From: Burkholderiaceae bacterium
GTDB lineage: Bacteria; Pseudomonadota; Gammaproteobacteria; Burkholderiales; Burkholderiaceae
NCBI GenBank assembly: GCA_025057735.1
Contig: JANWUU010000067.1
Location: 1 to 7,183 of the forward strand
DNA length: 7,183 nucleotides
Direction of reading: 5' to 3'
Of this stretch, positions 1 through 4,942 are shown piece by piece (the stretch's first letter is position 1; each line of letters opens with the position of its first letter). The notes beneath the pieces were generated by a model. It had not been told where the DNA came from. It saw only the letters and a program-made list of their open reading frames with translations, and ran no database searches. A program made the position numbers and the translations under genes.

Positions 1-489
1 CTGCCGCAGCAAAAACGGCTCGCACAGGGCGACTTCGCCCGGCTCGGGATTGCGGTTGCCCGGCGGGCGACACTTCAGCACGTTGGCGATGTACACCCCG
101 CGTGCACCCTGGGCGTGCCGCGACAGGCCGATGGCGGCCAGCATGTTGTCGAGCAGCCGGCCGGCCTGACCGACGAACGGCTCGCCCTGCGCGTCTTCCT
201 CCGCCCCGGGCGCCTCGCCGACGAACATCCAGTGCGCCTGCCGGTCGCCCACGCCGAACACGGTCTGTCGGCGCGTACGCGCCAGCGGACAGGCGGTACA
301 CGCCGCGACCGCCCGCTGCAACGCCTGCCACTCGAGCGCCGCGATGGCGGCCTGCCGTGCCGGCCCCGCCGACGGCACCGGTGCCGCCTGCGCCGCGTCG
401 GCGCCGGCGGCCGGCCCGCCGTCGCGCCGCACCCACAGCGGTCCCAGCCGCAGGGCGTACCACGCGCGGGTGCGCGCCGGATCCAGCAT
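1..489 (-). CDS. Family-4 (Fe-S) uracil-DNA glycosylase, C-terminus cut off by window edge
   Basis: This enzyme removes uracil from DNA as the first step of base-excision repair in the cytoplasm. I translated the reverse strand by hand: 163 codons are open from the ATG at 489-487 to the window edge, with no stop. Visible family-4 features are CTACPL (64-69), the catalytic GEAPG motif (91-95) followed by EED, [13 protein letters not shown] (102-114) and [10 protein letters not shown] (139-148). Four cysteines, C64, C67, C140 and C156, have the spacing (3 and 16) expected of the 4Fe-4S ligands of this family. The second catalytic motif (HPS type) would lie beyond the window. Residues 1-63 are an extension: a conserved-looking peptide (about 8-22) followed by an Ala/Pro-rich linker. 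The start codon overlaps the rimI stop by one base (TGATG), so translation is probably coupled. Family assignment is very secure. Confidence 0.95.
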   Translation of the reverse strand, partial: MLDPARTRAWYALRLGPLWVRRDGGPAAGADAAQAAPVPSAGPARQAAIAALEWQALQRAVAACTACPLARTRRQTVFGVGDRQAHWMFVGEAPGAEEDAQGEPFVGQAGRLLDNMLAAIGLSRHAQGARGVYIANVLKCRPPGNRNPEPGEVALCEPFLLRQ

Positions 490-956
490 CACAGGCTGAT
501 GCGCATGACGATCGCGTCCTCGCGGCCGTCATGCGCCGGGTAATAGCCGCGCCGCACGCCGATGCGGTCGAAGCCGTAGCGAGCGTACAGGCGCAACGCC
601 GGTTCGTTGCTCGGTCGAACCTCCAGCAGCATCGTGCGGGCGCCGTAGTCGCGCGCGCATGCCGCCATCCAGTCCAGCATGCGCCAGCCATAGCCGCGCC
701 GCTGGTATCGCCGCGCGACGCTGAGGTTCAGCAGGTGCGCCTCGTCAAGCGCCAGCATCACGATGGCGTAGGCGATCAGGTTCGCGTGTGGCGCGCGCAG
801 GAGCCAGGCGCTGTAACCGGCGGCGAGCGCGTCCTGGAAATTGCCGCGCGTCCACGGAAAGGGGTAAATGTCGCGCTCGACCGCGATCACCTCGTCGAGA
901 TCCTGCGCGCGCATCGGCTCGAAGCGCTCCTCCTGGGGACGCAGGACGGCAGCCAT
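489..956 (-). CDS. rimI: Ribosomal protein bS18-alanine N-acetyltransferase RimI
   Basis: This GNAT-fold acetyltransferase transfers acetyl from acetyl-CoA to the N-terminal alanine of ribosomal protein S18. It has 155 aa, near the usual RimI length of about 150. The acetyl-CoA pyrophosphate loop is QRRGYG (85-90). The block [20 protein letters not shown] (110-129) contains E112 and Y124, which match the catalytic glutamate and tyrosine described for RimI. The C-terminal [14 protein letters not shown] (138-151) is a RimI signature, and FPW (33-35) near the N-terminus is also typical. I kept the first ATG, because homologues as I remember them have about this N-terminus. An internal ATG at codon 15 has an AGGAGG 14 nt upstream, so a shorter form is possible. 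It starts 3 nt after the tsaB stop and overlaps the udg start by one base, so the three genes form an operon. Confidence 0.95.
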   Translation of the reverse strand: MAAVLRPQEERFEPMRAQDLDEVIAVERDIYPFPWTRGNFQDALAAGYSAWLLRAPHANLIAYAIVMLALDEAHLLNLSVARRYQRRGYGWRMLDWMAACARDYGARTMLLEVRPSNEPALRLYARYGFDRIGVRRGYYPAHDGREDAIVMRISL

Positions 957-959
957 CGC

Positions 960-1673
960 TCACACAGCCGCGGTCCGCGCCTGCCGCTCCGCCACGGTCA
1001 GCGCCACGCGCTCTCTGACATACAGCGGGGCCGCCGCCGCGGGGGCGAGCAGCTCGCCCGCCTCGAAGGCCACGCTCGCCAGCGCCGCAATGCCCGCCGC
1101 ATCGGCGCGCGCCTGCGGCAGCCGCCGGCCGGCGAAGCCCTGCCCACACGCCGCATGCGCAAGCAGCGCATTGCCGGCCAGCGTATCGGCGGCATGCCGA
1201 TTCGCCAGCGCCGGCAGCTCGTCGGCGCGCGCCAGCCGCGGCGCCACGATCTCCAACGGTCGCCGCGCGGCGCGTTCGTACACGGCGCAGTAGACCTCGC
1301 CGATGCGCGCGTCCACCGCTGCCAGCACGCGGCGCGCACCGGTGTCCTGCGCGAGGGCATCGGCGGCGACGGCGGCAAGGTTGCCGATCGCGACGAGCGG
1401 CTTGCCGGTGCCGAAGGCGAGGCCTTGGGCGATGCCGCAGGCCAGGCGCAGGCCGGTGAAAGCGCCCGGCCCGGCGCCGAACGCGATGGCATCGCAGTCG
1501 ACCAGCCGCCGCCTCGTCTCTGCGAGCAACCCGTCGATCATCGGCAACAGGTGCTGCGAATGGGCCTCTGCGGCCACCTCGCTCGCAGCCAGCACCGTCG
1601 CGCCGGCAGCCAGAGCGACGGAGCAGACCTCGGTGGCGGAATCGATGACGAGCAGCAGCGGCACGGCGGACAT
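960..1673 (-). CDS. tsaB: tRNA t6A37 threonylcarbamoyltransferase complex dimerisation subunit TsaB
   Basis: TsaB is an ASKHA-fold protein without catalysis of its own. It pairs with TsaD, and with TsaE this complex makes N6-threonylcarbamoyladenosine at position 37 of ANN-decoding tRNAs. The 237-aa length matches the family (E. coli TsaB is 231 aa by memory). Motifs seen: LVIDSATEVCSVAL (8-21), the helix AHSQHLLPMI (37-46), GAGPGAFTGLRLA (66-78), DARIGEVY (121-128) and the C-terminal PLYVRERVA (216-224). The frame stays open 40 codons upstream, but those residues are unlike TsaB and overlap the DUF1501 end, so I chose the ATG at 1673. No clear Shine-Dalgarno sequence precedes it; instead a perfect inverted repeat ends 7 nt upstream. 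A TAGAAT hexamer on the minus strand (1717-1712) matches 5 of 6 bases of a -10 box but lacks a good -35. It may therefore have its own promoter or be read through from DUF1501. Confidence 0.96.
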   Translation of the reverse strand: MSAVPLLLVIDSATEVCSVALAAGATVLAASEVAAEAHSQHLLPMIDGLLAETRRRLVDCDAIAFGAGPGAFTGLRLACGIAQGLAFGTGKPLVAIGNLAAVAADALAQDTGARRVLAAVDARIGEVYCAVYERAARRPLEIVAPRLARADELPALANRHAADTLAGNALLAHAACGQGFAGRRLPQARADAAGIAALASVAFEAGELLAPAAAAPLYVRERVALTVAERQARTAAV

Positions 1674-1680
1674 GCGTACC

Positions 1681-1703
1681 GTGGCACGCGCCAGGCGTGC
1701 CAC
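1681..1703 (-). repeat. Perfect 9-bp inverted repeat just upstream of tsaB
   Basis: On the minus strand the arms are GTGGCACGC and GCGTGCCAC, separated by the five bases CTGGC, with no mismatch. It lies in the 53-nt gap between the DUF1501 stop and the tsaB start, and ends 7 nt before the tsaB ATG. No T-run follows it, so it is not a standard intrinsic terminator, although it could act as a weak or factor-assisted one for the DUF1501 transcript. Its position would also let an RNA hairpin restrict ribosome access to tsaB. The symmetry is certain; the role is inference. Confidence 0.6.
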
Positions 1704-1726
1704 ACGGCCCGATTCTATTGGGTCCC

Positions 1727-2878
1727 CTATACGCGCAGCATCGGCAGCGGCGCGAATCGTGTGCCGAGCACCGTCACACTGTCGACCTGCCACCAGCGCT
1801 CCAACACCGTCGCATAGACCGCGCGAAAGTCGGTCGTGTAGCGCAGGTTGCCGTCAGCATCTAGGCGCGCCAGCGAAGGCGCGGCCCCGAGCACGCCGCC
1901 AGCGACGCCGGCACCGAATGCAAACATCACCCCAGCAGTGCCGTGATCGGTGCCACCGCTGGCATTTTCGCGCGGACGGCGGCCGAACTCCGAATACGTC
2001 ATCACCAGGGTGTCCTGCCAAAGACCAGCTGCCTGCAACGCGGTTCTCAGCGCCACGATTCCATCGCCCAGCTGGCGCAGCAGGGCCGAGTGGATCGCCG
2101 CCTGATTGCGATGGGTATCGAACCCGGCTAGCGTGACGCGAAAGACGGGCACGCGGCGCGTCGCGGCGACCTCTGCCGCACGTTGCAACGCAAATCCGAG
2201 GGGGGTGCGAGGAAACTCCGTCTCGATCTGTGTCGGGTTGCGCAGCGCCAGGGCAGCGCGGTCGAGATCACTTTCAACGCGCACCAGATGCGCCAAGGCA
2301 CCCCGGACAGATACCGCCGGCGCGGCTGCCGGCGCCACCGCACGCGCAAGGCGCGATGGGTCGCTGGTTACGATGGCGCGCGCGCCACCGGCAAACGGCC
2401 CGAGATCGCTGGCACCGAGCACGATACCGTCCAGAGCGGCTGCACGGAACACCGGTGCGGCCGCCGCGGCGCGCGTCAGCCAGCCCTGGTGCAGGTACTG
2501 ATCGGCCGCCGATGCGGTGTCCCAGATTTCGATGGACCGGAAATGCGATAGCTCCGGATTCGGATACCCGACACCTTGCACGATGGCCATCTCGCCGGCG
2601 TCCCACAACGGCCGCAGCGGCGCGAGCGCCGGATGTAGGGCGAGCCCGCGAGCGAGCGGCACGACGTCTTCGCCGCGGAGGGCCAGCCGTGGCCGCAGGT
2701 CGAAGTAGCGGCCCTCCTCGAATGGCACCACTGTGTTCAGCGCATCGTTGCCGCCACGCAGCTCGATCAGGAACAGCAGCCGCGCCGTGTCGACAGGCGC
2801 TGCTCGCAGCCACGCGGGGCAGCCGAACAGGGCGAGCCGCGCGCCCGCCCAAAAGAACCAATCCCGCCGCCGGATCAT
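1727..2878 (-). CDS. DUF1501 family exported protein (alkaline-phosphatase/sulfatase-like fold)
   Basis: This belongs to the DUF1501 family (PF07394), distantly related to the alkaline phosphatase/sulfatase superfamily; no substrate is established. It has 383 aa. The N-terminus MIRRRDWFFWAGARLALFG has paired arginines and a hydrophobic stretch ending near LRAAP (24-28), resembling a Tat signal; W7 stands where Phe is usual. Family motifs in order: LIELRGGNDALNTVVP (37-52), SHFRS (111-115), FDTHRNQ (253-259), MTYSEFGRRPRENA (293-306), GTDHG (309-313) and DFRAVYATVLERWW (350-363). The Asp/His residues of GGND, DTH and TDHG are the likely metal-site residues, so the core looks intact. The frame is open upstream to 3169, but that part overlaps DUF1800. 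The ATG at 2878 gives the normal N-terminus and has a good GAGAAGGA ribosome site 8 nt upstream. It follows DUF1800 by 16 nt, the usual gene pairing for this family. Confidence 0.93.
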   Translation of the reverse strand: MIRRRDWFFWAGARLALFGCPAWLRAAPVDTARLLFLIELRGGNDALNTVVPFEEGRYFDLRPRLALRGEDVVPLARGLALHPALAPLRPLWDAGEMAIVQGVGYPNPELSHFRSIEIWDTASAADQYLHQGWLTRAAAAAPVFRAAALDGIVLGASDLGPFAGGARAIVTSDPSRLARAVAPAAAPAVSVRGALAHLVRVESDLDRAALALRNPTQIETEFPRTPLGFALQRAAEVAATRRVPVFRVTLAGFDTHRNQAAIHSALLRQLGDGIVALRTALQAAGLWQDTLVMTYSEFGRRPRENASGGTDHGTAGVMFAFGAGVAGGVLGAAPSLARLDADGNLRYTTDFRAVYATVLERWWQVDSVTVLGTRFAPLPMLRV

Positions 2879-2886
2879 CGACCGTA

Positions 2887-2894
2887 TCCTTCTC
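2887..2894 (-). promoter_or_regulatory. Ribosome binding site of the DUF1501 gene
   Basis: The minus strand reads GAGAAGGA, followed by 8 nt and then the ATG at 2878. It begins immediately after the DUF1800 stop codon (TAA, 2897-2895). It is the clearest Shine-Dalgarno sequence in the window and decides the DUF1501 start over the much longer open frame. Confidence 0.8.
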
Positions 2895-4382
2895 TTATCT
2901 CGTCTGGTAAGCGGGGTCGAGCACCAACGCGCGCAGCGCGTCGCCCGCCAGCGAGCCGGCGGGCAAGGACGTCGTCGGCGGCAGGCTGAGCAGAGTCCCA
3001 GCAAGGCGGTGGAACGCCGCCAGGTCGAGCGGTCTTTCGGCGCCGAAACCGAAGACCTCGTGCAGCCAGCGCGATGCGTCGATCCGCACGGCTGCAATTG
3101 CCGGCAGCCGTTCTGCGACCCTCGACCGAACACGCTCGGCACCCGCCATAGCGGGATCGTCACCCGCAACTTTCGGTACTGCCGGTCGCGACGGCGCGCC
3201 TTCGAACGCCTGCATCACGAACCGCTTACGCGCCAGCAGCGTCTGCGTGTTGATCCAATCCTCACCGCCGGGCCAACCGCGTACGCTCGGCGGCGCGAAC
3301 AGGTTCTGCCCCATCGCCGCCACGGCATGCGCCGCCGTTGGCGCGAGCTCGCCATGGAACTGGCGGGCCAGGCCGACGACCAGTTCGGCCGGCGACTTCA
3401 CCAACGCATCGGCCGGATCGCCGGCGACGACCTCCGGTTGCAGCAGCAGAGCGCGCAGGGCTACCGTAATGTCATAGTCGCTGGCGCGCAACGCCCGGGC
3501 GATCGTCTGCACGCGCGGCGGATCGGGCTGCGGCGATACGAACTCGCGCCACAGCTTCTCGACGATGAAACCTGCCGCAGCCGGCTGTTCGAGCAGGATG
3601 TCCAGCACAGCATCGCCATCGAAGCGGCCGCTGCGGCCAAACAGGCGCTTCTCGCCGTCGTCATGCCAGGCGCGGCGGAAAACGAATTCACCGTGGTCGG
3701 GGTCCACGCTCCAGCCGGTGAAGGCCCGCGCCGCCTCCCGGATGTCCTGCTCTGTGTAGTTGCCGGGCCCGAGGGTGAAAAGCTCCATCAGCTCGCGGGC
3801 GAAATTCTCGTTTGGGGCACCCCGGCGGCTGGCGGCACCATCCAGATAGATCAGCATCGCCGGATCCTTGGCCACCGCTTTCAGCAGCACGCGGAAACTG
3901 CCGAGGGCGTGCCTGCGCAGCATGACGTTCTGCCGGTACATCAGCACTGGCGACCGGACCTTCGGTAGCGCCGAAACGAAGTGGTTGTGCCAGAAGAGAG
4001 TCATCCGCTCACGCAGCGGCGCCGGCGTCGTCGCCATCTCCTGCAGCCACCAGGCCCGCAGCTCCAGCGCTTGCTGGCGCGACCGTTCGCGCTGCGCGGC
4101 GCGCTGAGCCTCGTCCATCCCCCGCGTCGAGCGCAGCGACAGGAACGGTTCGTCCACCCACCTTGGCGCGGGTGTCTGCGCGACCGCGTGCGCCCGGGCT
4201 GCGGCCAGCAGCCGATCCACCGCCGCGGCCTGATCCAGCCCCGCGAAGCGCGCCACCTCCGCCGGATGCGGGGCGAAGCCAGCCCTCGTCAGCAAACGTT
4301 GGGCTCCGGCGGCGCCGAGCGCTTCCGCCCTCGCAGCGCAAGCCACGAGCAGCCCCAGAGCGATCAAGAGCCCTCGAATCAT
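2895..4382 (-). CDS. DUF1800 family exported protein
   Basis: This belongs to the DUF1800 family (PF08811), proteins of about 500 aa of unknown biochemical role that are normally encoded beside a DUF1501 gene. It has 495 aa, full length. Family landmarks: AQRLLTRAGFAPHPAEV (27-43), RERMTLFWHNHFV (124-136), RRHALGSFRVLLKAVAKDPA (156-175), IYLDGAASRRGAPNENFARE (178-197) leading into LMELFTLG (198-205), EAARAFTGW (216-224), VEKLWREFV (274-282) and KSPAELVVGLAR (329-340). The N-terminus is a signal peptide: R3, a hydrophobic run 4-14, then either a signal-peptidase-I site after ARA19 or a lipobox LVAC (12-15) that would make it a lipoprotein on C15. The start ATG at 4382 lies 4 nt after the DUF3106 stop, and I see no strong ribosome site, so translation is probably coupled. 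Exported, presumably to the periplasm or outer membrane; function unknown. Confidence 0.94.
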   Translation of the reverse strand: MIRGLLIALGLLVACAARAEALGAAGAQRLLTRAGFAPHPAEVARFAGLDQAAAVDRLLAAARAHAVAQTPAPRWVDEPFLSLRSTRGMDEAQRAAQRERSRQQALELRAWWLQEMATTPAPLRERMTLFWHNHFVSALPKVRSPVLMYRQNVMLRRHALGSFRVLLKAVAKDPAMLIYLDGAASRRGAPNENFARELMELFTLGPGNYTEQDIREAARAFTGWSVDPDHGEFVFRRAWHDDGEKRLFGRSGRFDGDAVLDILLEQPAAAGFIVEKLWREFVSPQPDPPRVQTIARALRASDYDITVALRALLLQPEVVAGDPADALVKSPAELVVGLARQFHGELAPTAAHAVAAMGQNLFAPPSVRGWPGGEDWINTQTLLARKRFVMQAFEGAPSRPAVPKVAGDDPAMAGAERVRSRVAERLPAIAAVRIDASRWLHEVFGFGAERPLDLAAFHRLAGTLLSLPPTTSLPAGSLAGDALRALVLDPAYQTR

Positions 4383-4386
4383 CAGG

Positions 4387-4773
4387 TCACCGCTCGTCGT
4401 CCGCCCGCCCGCGGGCGCGCCATTCGCGGTTTGCCTCGCGCACCTGCTCGCGCAGGTGGTGCCGCTCTTCCGCCGTCAGCCGCCGCAGACTGCCGCCGTC
4501 GCCGACGCGGCGGGCACGCTCCTCCAGCCAGCGTTCGCGCATGGCCTCGCGCTGTTCGGGCGTCATGCGTTCGCGCAGCACCTGCCGCTCTGCCGGGGGC
4601 AGCCGCCGCCAGAGTTCCAGTTTTTGATCCGGCGGCAGGCCACGCCAGATCTGCTCGCGCTGCTCCGGCGTCATGCGCTGCCACCGCTCGGGCGGCTCGC
4701 GCCCGGGCTGCGCGTGCGCCGTCAGCGCCGCGCTGGCGAGCAACCCCAACACGAGGATCCGAGGCGTACGCAT
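4387..4773 (-). CDS. DUF3106 family exported, helix-repeat protein
   Basis: This small exported protein resembles DUF3106; its molecular role is unknown. From the ATG at 4773 it has 128 aa. Residues 1-21 form a clean Sec signal peptide (MRTPR, hydrophobic ILVLGLLASAALTA, then AHA with cleavage before Q22), leaving a mature protein of 107 residues. That part is built from a degenerate 12-13-residue repeat beginning [LM]-[TP]-[PA]-[ED]-x-[RK]: RMTPEQREQIWRG (33-45), LPPDQKLELWRR (46-57), LPPAERQVLRER (58-69), MTPEQREAMRERW (70-82) and LTAEERHHLREQV (99-111). It is highly charged, with no cysteine, and predicted helical. The LTPEQR-type pattern recalls Spy/CpxP-like periplasmic proteins, but I do not claim homology. 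The open frame extends to 4953; ATG 4818 would add 15 residues, and neither start has a clear ribosome site. First gene of the DUF3106-DUF1800-DUF1501 unit, divergent from ompR. Confidence 0.85.
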   Translation of the reverse strand: MRTPRILVLGLLASAALTAHAQPGREPPERWQRMTPEQREQIWRGLPPDQKLELWRRLPPAERQVLRERMTPEQREAMRERWLEERARRVGDGGSLRRLTAEERHHLREQVREANREWRARGRADDER

Positions 4774-4849
4774 ACCGAGGGTGGCCGCTAGTGTAGGCAA
4801 GGAACGCGGCAACAGCATGCGGCGGTCACGCGCGGCGCGCGGCGGACGG

Positions 4850-4868
4850 GTAAAGTCTGTAACAGAAT
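4850..4868 (+). promoter_or_regulatory. Possible OmpR-type operator containing a TCTGT-A-ACAGA dyad
   Basis: The sequence GTAAAGTCTGTAACAGAAT contains TGTAACA (4858-4864), the conserved core of E. coli OmpR half-sites as I remember them. It also contains the perfect 11-bp dyad TCTGT-A-ACAGA (4856-4866). It is the least GC-rich patch of the intergenic region and lies about 75 nt before the ompR start, a reasonable place for autoregulation or for shared control of the divergent DUF3106 unit. OmpR normally binds pairs of direct half-sites, and I do not see a convincing second one, so this is tentative. Confidence 0.3.
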
Positions 4869-4883
4869 GTGCCGCCGCGGCAC
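4869..4883. repeat. 15-bp dyad GTGCCGC-C-GCGGCAC
   Basis: This is a perfect 7-bp inverted repeat around a single central base, starting 3 nt after the preceding TCTGT-A-ACAGA dyad. As RNA it would fold as a GTGCC/GGCAC stem with a five-base loop. It could be a protein-binding dyad or part of a structured ompR leader. Short GC-rich symmetries arise easily in DNA of this composition, so function is uncertain. Confidence 0.4.
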
Positions 4884-4918
4884 GCGGCGCGCCAGCCACG
4901 TGGCAGCATGCGCGCCGC
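4884..4918. repeat. 9-bp inverted repeat enclosing a 10-bp palindrome in the ompR upstream region
   Basis: The arms GCGGCGCGC (4884-4892) and GCGCGCCGC (4910-4918) are perfectly complementary across a 17-nt loop. The loop contains the palindrome GCCACGTGGC (4895-4904), which has an E-box-like CACGTG core. The right arm ends 24 nt before the ompR ATG. In RNA it would form a stable stem at the front of the message; in DNA it offers a dyad for a regulator. The symmetry is read directly; the role is not known. Confidence 0.45.
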
Positions 4919-4942
4919 ACCCGCGAAGCCTGCTGCGTCGAA

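Larger units (their letters stand above)
4774..4942. promoter_or_regulatory. Divergent intergenic region between DUF3106 and ompR
   Basis: These 169 nt must contain the promoter of ompR-envZ (rightward) and probably that of the DUF3106 unit (leftward). I find no convincing sigma-70 -35/-10 pair on either strand. The best -10-like hexamer for DUF3106 is TACACT on the minus strand (4795-4790), with no good -35. The region is very GC-rich except for an AT-richer patch at about 4850-4870. Positions 4856-4918 hold a nearly continuous series of inverted repeats. Promoter presence is inferred from the divergent gene order. Confidence 0.6.

Noticed and set aside
1681..1703. Intrinsic terminator for the DUF1501 transcript
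   Set aside because: The stem is strong but no T-run follows on the minus strand, so I call it only an inverted repeat.
102..1817. A 571-codon plus-strand open frame across udg, rimI and tsaB
   Set aside because: It is antisense to three well-supported genes, extremely rich in Arg/Pro/Ala, and without any family motif; a composition artefact.
2879..3169. N-terminal extension of DUF1501 (97 extra codons in frame)
   Set aside because: It would overlap the DUF1800 C-terminus, lacks similarity to the family, and would bury the export signal; a good ribosome site precedes the ATG at 2878.
2733..3968. A 411-codon plus-strand open frame across DUF1501 and DUF1800
   Set aside because: It is antisense to the conserved DUF1800 core and low in recognisable features; a shadow of the real gene.
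4895..4904. GCCACGTGGC as a eukaryote-like E-box/G-box site
   Set aside because: CACGTG is a common short palindrome and the neighbourhood is clearly bacterial; kept only as part of the dyad run.
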